Shown here one piece after another: positions 34,797 to 43,378 of a DNA stretch of 64,000 nt. A model generated the notes under the pieces. The model was not told where the DNA came from, did not search any database, and saw only the letters and a program-made list of their open reading frames with translations. This DNA is from Pseudomonadota bacterium (GTDB lineage Bacteria > Pseudomonadota > Alphaproteobacteria > Rhizobiales > Rhizobiaceae): contig JAEYDD010000074.1 in the NCBI GenBank assembly GCA_023404095.1, forward strand, positions 124,001 to 188,000. The letters are read 5' to 3'. A program made the position numbers and the translations under genes. Position 1 is the first letter of the stretch. Each line of letters opens with the position of its first letter.

Positions 34797-35969
34797 TTAA
34801 GGCTGCGTGCTTTCATTCGTATTCAGTTGCGCCGGGGCCGGACCGCCCTGGCTGCCCTCCGGCATCGCGTGGCCCTGATGGGCGTCGTGATTCATGCCAT
34901 TCATCGACGAACCGCCCTCGTCGACACCTTCCGCGGGTTCTTCGCTGCGGGGCGGATTGCCAGTCGCCGGATGCGTGGCACCGGGCGCCTCTTCATCGGC
35001 GTGGCGGTTGTCGTATTCCAGCTTCTGGCGGTTCTCGTGGCTTTCGACGCCGCCGCCACCCATCATGTCGATGTGCATCATTTCGCTCATGCACATCTGG
35101 CCGGGATGGACGCACATGTTGAGGATGGCGTTGAACAGCCCGTCTTCGACGGTTGCGAAGTAGCGCACCGGCTCCTTGATGCTCGGCTTTTCGAGCTTGA
35201 GGTACGCGTCGCGGTTCAACGCCGTGCCGTTCTGCTTCACGCGAGCGACCCATTCATCGAAACCGCCCTGCTGCAGGCCGTGAAAGCGGAAGCGCATGTG
35301 CGAGAAGCCATCGCCGCTATAGTTGGCGGACAGACCTTCGAAGTTGCCTTCCTTGTTGATGACGGCGTGCAGCTTCGTCTGCATGCCGGGCATGGCGTAG
35401 ATCATGCCTGCGAGCGCGGGAACGTAGAAGGAGTTCATCACCGAAGACGCGGTGATCTTGAATTCGATCGGCACGTCGACCGGCGCTGCCATCTCGTTGA
35501 CGGTCGCGATACCGTATTCGGGATAGAAGAACAGCCACTTCCAGTCCAGCGCCACGACTTCCACCACCAGCGGCTTGGTTTCGGCCGGGATCGGGCGCTC
35601 GGCGTCGATGCGGTCGAGCGGCCGGTAGGGGTCGAGTTTGTGGGTGCTGATCCAGGTGATCGCGCCGAGCGCGATGATGATCGCCAGCGGCGCCGACCAG
35701 ATCACCACCTCAAGGCCCGTGGAGTGGTGCCACTCGGGATCGTACTTGGCGTTCGCATTGGAGTTGCGATACCGCCAGGCGAAGAAGAAGGTGAGGCAGA
35801 CCACCGGCACGATGATGAGCAGCATCAACACGGTCGAAACCACGATGAGGTCTCGTTGCTGCATGGCGATATCGCCGGAAGGCGACATGACGACCATGTT
35901 ACAGCCGGACAGGGCCAGCAGGAGCGGGAGAACGAACAAGCGTCCGACGAATTTTATCTGGTTAGACAT
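34797..35969 (-). CDS. cyoA: Cytochrome o ubiquinol oxidase subunit II (lipoprotein)
   Basis: This 390-residue subunit II has a lipoprotein signal peptide with lipobox LALSGC, two membrane helices and a periplasmic cupredoxin domain (LDWKWLFFYPEYGIATVNE, ITASSVMNSFYVPALAGMIY). The CuA cysteine pair is absent, as expected for a quinol oxidase. The C-terminus after MCVHPGQMCMSEM carries an extra low-complexity tail of about 80 residues, rich in His, Glu, Pro and Gly, longer than in E. coli CyoA. The ATG at 35969 precedes the signal peptide; the open frame further upstream is discarded. Confidence 0.97.
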   Translation of the reverse strand: MSNQIKFVGRLFVLPLLLALSGCNMVVMSPSGDIAMQQRDLIVVSTVLMLLIIVPVVCLTFFFAWRYRNSNANAKYDPEWHHSTGLEVVIWSAPLAIIIALGAITWISTHKLDPYRPLDRIDAERPIPAETKPLVVEVVALDWKWLFFYPEYGIATVNEMAAPVDVPIEFKITASSVMNSFYVPALAGMIYAMPGMQTKLHAVINKEGNFEGLSANYSGDGFSHMRFRFHGLQQGGFDEWVARVKQNGTALNRDAYLKLEKPSIKEPVRYFATVEDGLFNAILNMCVHPGQMCMSEMMHIDMMGGGGVESHENRQKLEYDNRHADEEAPGATHPATGNPPRSEEPAEGVDEGGSSMNGMNHDAHQGHAMPEGSQGGPAPAQLNTNESTQP

Positions 35970-36041
35970 TTCGGGCCTGAATTTGCATTTGTCTAGTTTG
36001 GGACTAATCGCGCCAGTGCATGTACGGGAATAGGGCTGTTC

Positions 36042-36073
36042 GTCGCAGTGCAACAAATTGTCGCAATGCAACA
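36042..36073. promoter_or_regulatory. Tandem 14-bp repeat in the cyoA/MFS divergent promoter region
   Basis: In the 305-base gap (35970-36274) between cyoA and the divergent MFS gene, GTCGCAGTGCAACA (36042-36055) and GTCGCAATGCAACA (36060-36073) repeat with an 18-base period and one mismatch. The second copy also lies in the inverted repeat TTGTC-N12-GACAA. GTCGC half-motifs resemble the GNCGC part of ActR/RegR-type redox regulator sites, so this may be a regulator binding site. I could not identify a clear -35/-10 pair; the rest of the gap shows no gene. Confidence 0.45.
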
Positions 36074-36274
36074 TGACAACCATTGGATTAGCCAGCACCC
36101 GAACGCCACCAATGGGGGCTGCCGCGGCCTGCAGTTCGTCAATCTAGGACGCGAATTTTGCCCGACCAGTGAGAGCGCGCTGCTGTTCGGCCGATTTTTC
36201 GCACAGTTCCTTGATCTCCGGCGTTCTTTGATCAACATTCCCTTGAGTGGCGGATATTCGCCAGGAGGAAAATT

Positions 36275-37600
36275 ATGAGTTCGGTCGCCCATCCATCATC
36301 ATCAGGCTTCGAAAGAGACGCGCGCCTCATCCACGGTGACAAACCGGTTGCACCGGGCAGTATTGCGATGGGTGTGATTATCGGTCGCATGTCGGAGTTT
36401 TTCGATTTCTTCGTCTACGGCCTGGGTTCCGTGCTCGTTTTCCCCAAGCTGGTCTTCCCGTTCGCGCCGAGTCCGCTTGCGGCCATCATGATGTCGTTTG
36501 CGATTTTCCCGCTCGCCTTCCTCGCGCGGCCGGTCGGCTCCTTCGTCTTCATGTGGATCGACCGAAACTTCGGCCGCGGAACCAAGCTCACCGTCGCCAT
36601 CGTCGTTCTCGGCGGCTCGACCGCGTCGATCGCCTTCCTCCCCGGATATGAATCGATCGGCTACTGGTCTGTGGCGCTTTTGGCGCTCTTCCGTCTCGGA
36701 CAGGGCTTCGCGCTTGGCGGGGCCTGGGACGGGCTTGCCTCGCTTCTGAGCCTGAACGCGCCGCCGAACCGCCGCGGCTGGTATGCGATGATCCCGCAGC
36801 TCGGCGCGCCCTTCGGCTTCGCGCTCGCCAGCATTCTGTTCGGCTACTTCGTCTCCAATCTTTCGGAAGCCGACTTCCTCGACTGGGGCTGGCGCTTTCC
36901 GTTCTTCGTCGCGTTCGCGATAAACGTGGTGGCGCTGTTTGCGCGCCTGCGCATCGTCGCAAGCCCGGAATTCGGCGCGGCGATGGAAGCGCAGGAATTG
37001 CAGGCGCGGCCGGTCTTCGAGATGCTCAGCGTGCATGGCCGCGACGTCGTTCTCGGCGCTTTCGCCCCGCTTGCAAGCTTTGCGATGTTCCACCTCGTGA
37101 CGATCTTCCCCTTGAGCTGGATCACCCTGCATGGCGGCCAGACGACCAGCGAGTTCCTGCGCGTGCAGGTCATCGGCGCGGCGGTCGGCCTCGTGGGCAT
37201 CGTTCTGTCAGGCGTACTCGCAGATCGCATCGGCCGGCGCAGCCAGCTGATGGTGGGCGCGGTGATCATTGCGCTGTTCTCCTTCTCCGCACCGTTCCTG
37301 CTGGAGGCCGGCAGCACGGGCCAGGATGCGTTCATCATCATCGGCTTCGGCATCCTCGGCCTTTCGTTCGGCCAGGCCTCCGGCGTGGTCTCCTCGCGCT
37401 TCGGCCAGTACTACCGCTACACCGGGGCCGCGCTCACCTCCGACCTCGCCTGGCTTGTCGGGGCCGCCTTCGCGCCCCTCGTCGCACTCGGCCTAGCCAG
37501 CAACTTCGGCATCATCTTCATCGGCGGCTATCTCATCTCCGGGGCAATCTGCACGCTCGTGGCGCTGGGCGTCACACGCGCGCTCGATCAGAACAGGTAG
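36275..37600 (+). CDS. MFS transporter, metabolite:proton symporter type
   Basis: This 441-residue permease has 12 predicted membrane spans. The N-terminal GRMSEFFDFFVYG and LARPVGSFVF segments and the loop WIDRNFGRG are typical of the sugar-porter-like metabolite:H+ symporter branch (ProP/KgtP/ShiA-like); GVLADRIGRRSQLM repeats the motif in the second half. The substrate cannot be read from the sequence. It diverges from cyoA with a strong AGGAGG ribosome binding site, and an excellent terminator follows at 37632-37667. Placement beside cyo suggests joint regulation by oxygen or redox state. Confidence 0.9.
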   Translation: MSSVAHPSSSGFERDARLIHGDKPVAPGSIAMGVIIGRMSEFFDFFVYGLGSVLVFPKLVFPFAPSPLAAIMMSFAIFPLAFLARPVGSFVFMWIDRNFGRGTKLTVAIVVLGGSTASIAFLPGYESIGYWSVALLALFRLGQGFALGGAWDGLASLLSLNAPPNRRGWYAMIPQLGAPFGFALASILFGYFVSNLSEADFLDWGWRFPFFVAFAINVVALFARLRIVASPEFGAAMEAQELQARPVFEMLSVHGRDVVLGAFAPLASFAMFHLVTIFPLSWITLHGGQTTSEFLRVQVIGAAVGLVGIVLSGVLADRIGRRSQLMVGAVIIALFSFSAPFLLEAGSTGQDAFIIIGFGILGLSFGQASGVVSSRFGQYYRYTGAALTSDLAWLVGAAFAPLVALGLASNFGIIFIGGYLISGAICTLVALGVTRALDQNR

Positions 37601-37631
37601 TTGCCGGGCGCTCCTGCCTGAAGCGGATATC

Positions 37632-37667
37632 GCGGGCCGGCCCCAGGGTGCCGGCCCGCTTTCTTTT
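37632..37667 (+). terminator. Rho-independent terminator of the MFS gene
   Basis: A perfect 10-bp stem GCGGGCCGGC (37632-37641) and GCCGGCCCGC (37650-37659) with an 8-base loop is followed by TTTCTTTT. It lies 31 bases after the MFS stop codon on the same strand. Confidence 0.92.
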
Positions 37668-37821
37668 GCGGCCGGGCGGACTGAAAGCGAGATGAGCGCA
37701 CACAGCCCGCACAACTGAGCCGCTAGTGCCACGGCGCGGTGATCAACTGCCGTTCACATGAAAATTACCAATCCTGTCAGCCACCTGCGGAACAAACAAG
37801 CCGGTCCAGCCGTCTTTATGT

Positions 37822-37898
37822 CAGGTGCTTGTCACTGCACCTGCTCGGATTGGAGACCGAGCCAATTCCGGCGGGCATGCCCCGCCGGCCTTTTTTTT
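37822..37898 (+). ncRNA. Candidate trans-acting small RNA with three hairpins and terminator
   Basis: Three hairpins lie in a row: CAGGTGC/GCACCTG (37822-37843, 8-base loop), CTCGG/CCGAG (37844-37861, loop ATTGGAGA), and CCGGCGGG/CCCGCCGG (37868-37888) followed by CC and eight T (37891-37898). The last is a textbook intrinsic terminator, yet the upstream gene already has its own terminator at 37632-37667, so it should end a separate transcript. The 5' end is probably somewhere in 37700-37815; I could not fix a promoter. The architecture resembles rhizobial sRNA families but I cannot name one. Confidence 0.65.
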
Positions 37899-37981
37899 GC
37901 CCAATCCACCGCAACACCGGATATTGCCTGATGCGGGTTCGAGCTGTAGCCGCCGCCGATCGCGTCGGTCGTCTGTTGAAT

Positions 37982-38683
37982 TCAGCTATGTTTCGCGGAT
38001 GACTGGCGGCCTTCGAGCAGGTCAATCTGGATCTGCTGGAGTTCCGCCAGACGCTCCCACTGGTGCGCCATCTGATGGTCGATCATATCGTGCAACTGTC
38101 GGATTTCGAGCTCGGCGCGCAGGTTGACCATGTAGTCGTTCTCGGCGCGCAACCGGTCCTTTTCCTCCTGCCGCTTCTGGCTCATCATGATCACCGGCGC
38201 CTGCAAGGCTGCGACGCAGGAGAGCACCAGATTGAGGAGGATGAAGGGATAGGGGTCGAAGCCGCCGCCAAGGAGGCCGACAACGTTGTAGGCCATCCAT
38301 CCGACCAGCACGCAGCAGAAAGTGATGATGAAACCCCAGGAACCGCCGAAGGCCGCCACGTTGTCGGCGGCGCGCTGACCGAATGTCGTCTCCTGATCCT
38401 TCCGAAGCGTGCTGGCCGCACTGACCTGGACCGAAGAAATGCCGCGCTCGAAGCTGTCCAGCACCTGCCTGTCCAGGTTGGAAAGTTCTCCCCGCTCCTC
38501 TTCGAGCATGTCGGCAACGTAACGGCGGCGATATTGCGACAGGTCGGCCGAGCAGATGCGGCTTTCCGGCGTCCATTCCGCGACGTCCCTGGCAATCAGG
38601 CCGTAGATTCCCGGGCGGATGGCCGAAGCGTGATAGAGCCGCGCAGGGGGAAACGACTTTCCGCATACGGCGCAGGTGAGCAT
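37982..38683 (-). CDS. DUF1003 membrane protein with N-terminal cysteine motif
   Basis: This 233-residue protein has an N-terminal CAVCGKSFPP motif that may bind zinc, a soluble region and two adjacent membrane helices (FIITFCCVLVGWMAYNVVGLL and PFILLNLVLSCVAALQAPVIMM). These are followed by the SQKRQEEKDRLRAENDYMVN segment characteristic of DUF1003. A C-terminal coiled coil follows (AELEIRQLHDMIDHQ). The function of the family is unknown. The ATG at 38683 has a strong AGGAGG site, so upstream in-frame ATGs are not used. Confidence 0.9.
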   Translation of the reverse strand: MLTCAVCGKSFPPARLYHASAIRPGIYGLIARDVAEWTPESRICSADLSQYRRRYVADMLEEERGELSNLDRQVLDSFERGISSVQVSAASTLRKDQETTFGQRAADNVAAFGGSWGFIITFCCVLVGWMAYNVVGLLGGGFDPYPFILLNLVLSCVAALQAPVIMMSQKRQEEKDRLRAENDYMVNLRAELEIRQLHDMIDHQMAHQWERLAELQQIQIDLLEGRQSSAKHS

Positions 38684-38825
38684 CTTGCCTCCTGCGGCGC
38701 CCGATCCGTTCCTGACCATTCCGGCCTCATCTACAGTCACGACAACGACGGCCGCGAAAGCGGCCCCAAGCAGACTATAGCGCGACCGGACGGGGCGGCA
38801 ACCGACATTCCGTGCGCCCGAGGCG

Positions 38826-40430
38826 CTAGGCGGTAGCTCCCCTCGTCCGTGTCTGATGGATCTCGATCAGGCTCGGACCGTTGCGGGCGCCGGCCGCCTT
38901 CAGCGCCGCGCCGAGATCGGCAACATCGGCAAGGCGTGTGCCCGGGACACCGTAGGCCTTCGCAATATCGAGAAAATCCGGCGCCGACGGCTTCACGCCC
39001 TCGGGCTCGATCCCTGACTCAACCATGTAGTTCTCGATCTCCTGGTAGCCGTCATTGTTCCAGACGAGGAAGATCACCTTCGCGCCCGCATCCACGGCCG
39101 ATCCGACCTCGGCCAGCGAAAACTGGAAGCCACCGTCGCCGGTGAGACAGACGACCGGGCGACCGGGGGCGCCGATTGCCGCACCGATCGCGGCCGGTGG
39201 ACCATAGCCCAGGGCGCCGAAGCCGGTGGCAGCATTGAACCAGGACTGGGGGCGGTCCACGTCGAGGTAGAGATTGCCGGCATAGACGGCCTGCGTGGAA
39301 TCACCCACCACGATCGCATCCGGCAAGGCCTTGTAGATCATGCCGAGAACGCCGATCTCGGTGCGGATCTTCGGCGTCTGTTCCTCCCAGGCGGCCTCGC
39401 GCGTCGAACGCGCCCGCTCGGCGCCGCCGCTGCTGCGGGCGGCGACCAGGGGGAGCAGGCCATCGACTGCGGCTTCGACAGTGGAAAGCACGGGCAGATC
39501 GGTGCGGGGCTCGCGGGAGAGCTGCAGGGCATCGATATCGACCCGCACGAAGGACGGCAGCGCCGGAAACGCGCCGTCGACATACATGTCGTAGTCCGTC
39601 TGGCCCATCTCCGTGCCAAGGCCGATGACGAGGTCGGCATCGGCAATCAGCGCGCGTGTCGCCTTAAGGCTTGGGCTTGCCGGAACGCGCAACGGATGGT
39701 TTGCGAGCATGCCGCGGGCATTGGTCGTCAGCACGACGGGCGCGTCGAGCCTTTCCGCCAGCGCCGTGACCGACCGGTCGGCGGACGCCGCCCCGCCGCC
39801 ACACATCAGTACGATGCGCTTTGCGCCGTCACACAGCGCTGCAAACGCCTCGAGCGTCGCCCTGTCGGCGCTCGGGCGCGCCGGACGCGTCGGCTTGAGC
39901 GAGATGTCGCCGGCCGGAAGCGGCATGACGTCCGTCGGGATCTCGATATGCACCGGCCCGGGGCGGGCCGAGCCCATGATCGAAAAGGCGCGCGCGATGA
40001 CGGATGGAAGATCGGCGGGATCGACCAGCGTGTGCGAATAGAGCGCAAAGCTCTTCATCATCGCGGCCTGGTCCGGCAGCTCATGCAGGAGACCGCGCCC
40101 GTGTCCGAGGGAGTTCCTGCGGTTGACGCCGGAAATGACCAGCATCGGCACGGAATCCTGGCGCGCCTGCGCCATGGCCGTGATCGTATTGGTCAGGCCA
40201 GGCCCGGTGATCACCAGTGCTACGCCGGGCTTTCCGGTCACGCGCCCATAGCCATCCGCCATGAAGCCGGCACCCTGCTCGTGGCGCGGCGTGATGTGGC
40301 GGATCTTCGAGCCGGCAAGGCCACGATAGAGCTCGACGGTATGAACCCCGGGAATGCCGAAGACCACCTCGACGCCATTTGCCTCCAGGAGGTCCACCAT
40401 CGCCTCTCCGACAGTCTTGATCCTCGTCAT
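38826..40430 (-). CDS. aruI: AruI-like 2-ketoarginine decarboxylase (ThDP enzyme)
   Basis: This 534-residue thiamine-diphosphate enzyme of the acetolactate-synthase/decarboxylase superfamily has the catalytic Glu in RHEQGAGFMADGYGR and the ThDP/Mg motif GDGGFQFSLAEV...NNDGYQE. It resembles 5-guanidino-2-oxopentanoate decarboxylase (AruI), which turns 2-ketoarginine into 4-guanidinobutyraldehyde in the arginine transaminase pathway. The ATG at 40430 overlaps the aminotransferase stop by 4 bases, and that coupling to an AruH-like transaminase is the main reason for this call over a generic acetolactate synthase. It ends the four-gene operon starting at 43138. Confidence 0.78.
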   Translation of the reverse strand: MTRIKTVGEAMVDLLEANGVEVVFGIPGVHTVELYRGLAGSKIRHITPRHEQGAGFMADGYGRVTGKPGVALVITGPGLTNTITAMAQARQDSVPMLVISGVNRRNSLGHGRGLLHELPDQAAMMKSFALYSHTLVDPADLPSVIARAFSIMGSARPGPVHIEIPTDVMPLPAGDISLKPTRPARPSADRATLEAFAALCDGAKRIVLMCGGGAASADRSVTALAERLDAPVVLTTNARGMLANHPLRVPASPSLKATRALIADADLVIGLGTEMGQTDYDMYVDGAFPALPSFVRVDIDALQLSREPRTDLPVLSTVEAAVDGLLPLVAARSSGGAERARSTREAAWEEQTPKIRTEIGVLGMIYKALPDAIVVGDSTQAVYAGNLYLDVDRPQSWFNAATGFGALGYGPPAAIGAAIGAPGRPVVCLTGDGGFQFSLAEVGSAVDAGAKVIFLVWNNDGYQEIENYMVESGIEPEGVKPSAPDFLDIAKAYGVPGTRLADVADLGAALKAAGARNGPSLIEIHQTRTRGATA

Positions 40431-41617
40431 GCGCGCTTTTCCTTCCTGAAGCCCGAGCGGGCGGCCAGCGCGGCCATCCGCCGGCAAGCTTCGTCGATCT
40501 TCTCGTCCGGAACGGTCAGGCTGATGCGGATGAAGTCGCCAGCCCCCTCGCCGAACGACGATCCCGGCATTACGGCGACCTGCTCCTCGTCGAGCAGCGC
40601 CCAGGCGAACGCCTCGCCGTCCATCCCCGTTCCGGCCACATCGACGACGATGAACATGCCCGCTTCCGGAGGGAGCGGTCTCAGCCCCGGAGCCTCGCCG
40701 AGGGCTGTGACGATCCGGTCGGCACGCCGCTTGTAGGATGCACGCATCTTTGCCGAGGTATCGATCGGGTTGGTTAGGGCGTATGCCGTCATGTCGGCTA
40801 TGAAAGGCTGCACGCCGAAAAGCATCGTCTCGGAGACGGAAAGCAGGCGGCTGGCAAATTCCGCCGGGCCGACCGCCCAGCCACTTCTGAACCCCGGGGC
40901 GGCATGCGACTTTGAGATGGACGAGCAGACGATCGTCCGCTCCGCCAGCTCCGCATCGTCGAATGGCGAGGCGAAGGCGCCTGAAAAGACCAGTTCCTCG
41001 TAAACCTCGTCGCAGACGATCCAGAGATCGTGCCTGCGGCACACTTCGCCGATCGCAGCAATCTCGCCTGCCGTCAGCACCGCGCCGGTTGGATTGTGCG
41101 GTGTGTTGAGCAGCAGTACGCGGCATTGCGGCGTCACCGCCCGCTCAAGGTCGTCCGCCTGCATGTGAAAGCCGTTTTCCGCGCGCAGCGGCACGGTGAC
41201 CTGGTCGGCGCCGGTGGCCCGAATGACGCCTTCATAGGTCGCATAGAGCGGGTCGCCCACCAGGACGGCATCGCCTTTTTCCACCAGCCCGAGCATGACG
41301 GCAAAGAGTGCCGTCTGCGTTCCGGGGAAGCAGAGCACGTTGTCGCTCGTGATATCCGCGCGGCGCTTGGAATATTTCTCGACCAGCGCCTTTACCACCG
41401 GCGGTTCGCCGCGGCCGTTGGAATAGCGGTAGCGGCCGGCATGCATGGCGCGCGTTGCCTCGGTGAGCAGGGCATCGTCCGGGGGCAGGTCGGGCTCGCC
41501 GATCGTCAGCTCGATGATGGGCTCGCCCTTGTCCTTGCGGCGACGCGCCTCGATGTGGATCGCCCACTTTTCGGAACCGAGGCTTGCGAGCCTTTCGGTG
41601 ATGGATGCGTAGCGCAT
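40427..41617 (-). CDS. aruH: AruH-like arginine:pyruvate transaminase (PLP, class I)
   Basis: This 396-residue fold-type I aminotransferase has NTPHNPTGAVL, the PLP aldimine Lys in CSSISKSHAAPGFRSGW and the C-terminal substrate-carboxylate Arg in FIRISLTVP. The N-terminus MRYASITERLASLGSEKWAI resembles AruH, which transaminates L-arginine with pyruvate to give 2-ketoarginine and alanine. Overlap with the decarboxylase gene supports the pathway. The true amino donor could be a modified arginine. The gene starts 16 bases after the TetR gene. Confidence 0.75.
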   Translation of the reverse strand: MRYASITERLASLGSEKWAIHIEARRRKDKGEPIIELTIGEPDLPPDDALLTEATRAMHAGRYRYSNGRGEPPVVKALVEKYSKRRADITSDNVLCFPGTQTALFAVMLGLVEKGDAVLVGDPLYATYEGVIRATGADQVTVPLRAENGFHMQADDLERAVTPQCRVLLLNTPHNPTGAVLTAGEIAAIGEVCRRHDLWIVCDEVYEELVFSGAFASPFDDAELAERTIVCSSISKSHAAPGFRSGWAVGPAEFASRLLSVSETMLFGVQPFIADMTAYALTNPIDTSAKMRASYKRRADRIVTALGEAPGLRPLPPEAGMFIVVDVAGTGMDGEAFAWALLDEEQVAVMPGSSFGEGAGDFIRISLTVPDEKIDEACRRMAALAARSGFRKEKRA

Positions 41618-41633
41618 CGCCGTTCTCCCATTC

Positions 41634-42263
41634 CTATTGCGTTGTCGCCGGCGCCCCGATCGGCAGGCCGATCAGCGCCTCGATCGAAGTCAGAGCGATG
41701 GAAACCAGCTCGCGTTCCTCGAACAGTTCACCGGCAAGGCATCCTTCCAGCCACAGGCCGTCGAGGAGGCCGTTGATGGCGATCGCCAACGACCGGCAGC
41801 GCGCGGGATCAGCCTCCTGCCCCCTGGCCTGCAGGAAATCCGCCAGCAGGCTCTCCAGCGCGTTGCGGAACCCGAGATAGCCCTCGCGGTGAATTGCCGC
41901 GAGCTGCGGATCGACGCTGACGCGGCTGATGAAAGATGCCCAGAGCGAGAGACTCCGGCCGTTTGCCACCGGCTCGGTGAGGTTTATGACGATGAACGAG
42001 CGCAGCCGCTCCTCCGGGTCGCCCGTCACCCGCTCCGCCTTTTCCGTCAGCCGCGCGATCACCACGCGGTAGGCTTCCTGCAGGATGTGTTCCTTGGAGG
42101 CGAAATAATGCCGGATGAGCCCCGCGGTGACCCCGGCCTTGATTGCGATCTGGCGCACCGTCGCACCCTGCAACCCGCTTTCGGCAATGCAATCCAGCGT
42201 CGCCTCGATCAGGTCATGGCGGCGCTCGCCTTCAGGCGCACGGTGGAAGGTGCGCCGGCTCAT
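41634..42263 (-). CDS. BetI-like TetR-family repressor
   Basis: This 209-residue regulator has an N-terminal TetR helix-turn-helix (GATVRQIAIKAGVTAGLIRHYF) and a C-terminal domain with the BetI-like AIAINGLLDGLWLEGCL segment. It lies inside the guanidino operon, overlapping the upstream hydrolase gene by 4 bases, so it probably represses its own operon and perhaps the divergent transporter genes. A matching inverted repeat overlaps the operon promoter at 43209-43233. The ligand is unknown, though an amine or guanidino compound would fit. Confidence 0.87.
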   Translation of the reverse strand: MSRRTFHRAPEGERRHDLIEATLDCIAESGLQGATVRQIAIKAGVTAGLIRHYFASKEHILQEAYRVVIARLTEKAERVTGDPEERLRSFIVINLTEPVANGRSLSLWASFISRVSVDPQLAAIHREGYLGFRNALESLLADFLQARGQEADPARCRSLAIAINGLLDGLWLEGCLAGELFEERELVSIALTSIEALIGLPIGAPATTQ

Positions 42264-43138
42264 GCCGCGCGCCGCAGGACCGGGCGGGTCAGGCAGGTCG
42301 GACCGCCTTCGCAGGCAATGCAGAGCGCATCGGCCTCGAAGGTCTCCACCACGCAGCCGGCTTCCTCCATCGCCGCCTTCGTCTTGGGGAAGCCAGCGAC
42401 CATGATCACCTCGTTCGGCCGCGTCGGCAGAACGTTGAGCGACAGGCCGTTGCTGGCATGAAACTCGTCCGCCGGCGCCTCGATCAGGCGAATGCCGCGC
42501 TTCTTCAACAGTTGGTAGAACGCAGCCGGCAGAAGCGGCGCGAATACGAGCGCCAGGTCGCCCGCAAGCGGGCTCATCACGCTCATCAGGTGCAAGCAGG
42601 CCTCCTCGCCCTGCCAGAGCGGCAGGTCATAGGCGAGCACGGCGACGCCGTGAGGGGCAAGCATCTGCGTCAGCTGGTCGATGCCTTCCTGGTTGGTGCG
42701 CACGCCGCGGCCGACGACCAGCGTCTTTGCGTCCAGCCAGATGCAGTCGCCGCCCTCGACGGTGCCCGGGGACTCGATCCGTCCGAGGATCGGGATCTGG
42801 CGTTCGGCATAGGCCTTCTCGTGCAACTCCGTCTCGTCCACGCGCAACGGCTTGCCCATGCGCAAGAGGATGGCGCCGTGGTCGGACATCAGCGAGGGAT
42901 CGTGCGTGAACATCGCGTCCGCCAGCCCGTCGCCATTGTCCTCAAGCCAGATGATCTCGGTTCCCGACCGCTCCACCAGACGCGCGAACTCGGCATACTG
43001 GCGCACGGCCTTCTGACCATCGAAGGTCGGGCCGTAGTGCCATTTGGCCGGGTCCGCCGCCGCCAGACTCGGTCCCGGTCGACGCATCATGACACGCAAC
43101 AGCGGCGCCGACATCTCCTGGGAACCGAATGCGGACAT
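42260..43138 (-). CDS. Arginine deiminase/dimethylarginine hydrolase family enzyme
   Basis: This 292-residue protein of the guanidino-modifying (amidinotransferase-fold) superfamily has family motifs in order: ADAMFTHDPSLM, GTVEGGDCIWL, CLHLMSVMSPL (catalytic His) and the nucleophilic Cys in EGGPTCLTRPV near the C-terminus. Relatives hydrolyse dimethylarginine to citrulline and dimethylamine, or arginine to citrulline and ammonia; the size fits the dimethylarginine hydrolase group better than classical ~410-residue arginine deiminase. It is the first gene of the leftward operon, with an AAGGAG site before ATG 43138. The exact substrate is unknown. Confidence 0.8.
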   Translation of the reverse strand: MSAFGSQEMSAPLLRVMMRRPGPSLAAADPAKWHYGPTFDGQKAVRQYAEFARLVERSGTEIIWLEDNGDGLADAMFTHDPSLMSDHGAILLRMGKPLRVDETELHEKAYAERQIPILGRIESPGTVEGGDCIWLDAKTLVVGRGVRTNQEGIDQLTQMLAPHGVAVLAYDLPLWQGEEACLHLMSVMSPLAGDLALVFAPLLPAAFYQLLKKRGIRLIEAPADEFHASNGLSLNVLPTRPNEVIMVAGFPKTKAAMEEAGCVVETFEADALCIACEGGPTCLTRPVLRRAA

Positions 43139-43202
43139 TTCCTACTCCTTTGTTTCGAAACAGTTTTCCGGCGGGACCGGGCAAAAAGCCGGCGGCAACG
43201 TT

Positions 43203-43233
43203 ATTATACACTTGAACAACTACGCCACAAGTG
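43203..43233 (-). promoter_or_regulatory. Promoter and candidate TetR operator of the guanidino operon
   Basis: On the minus strand a perfect TATAAT -10 (complement of 43203-43208) lies 16 bases from a TTGTGG -35 (complement of 43225-43230). An inverted repeat CACTTG (43209-43214)/CAAGTG (43228-43233), spaced 13, sits across the spacer and -35, so bound repressor would block polymerase. The BetI-like TetR encoded in the operon is the likely binder. The hydrolase start is 65 bases downstream. Confidence 0.6.
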
Positions 43234-43378
43234 CAACGATGGTGTCAATGGAAGGATGCGACGGACACGAAGATGGACGCGCAAACGCAGACCGGCGGAA
43301 AGCAGGCTGCGCAAAAAGAACAGGGGAACATGGCATGTGCCACAAATACGTCTGCCGTGCGTCGGAGATGCCCATCCG

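Noticed and set aside
37739..38002. 87-codon plus-strand frame across the candidate small RNA
   Set aside because: It runs through a perfect intrinsic terminator and three hairpins, has no ribosome binding site and looks like no protein.
42143..43378. Very long open frame in phase with the ABC ATPase, covering the opposite-strand hydrolase
   Set aside because: It is Arg/Gly/Gln-rich, reads antisense through a motif-bearing hydrolase gene, and has no ribosome binding site. The ATPase has a normal length from 43379.
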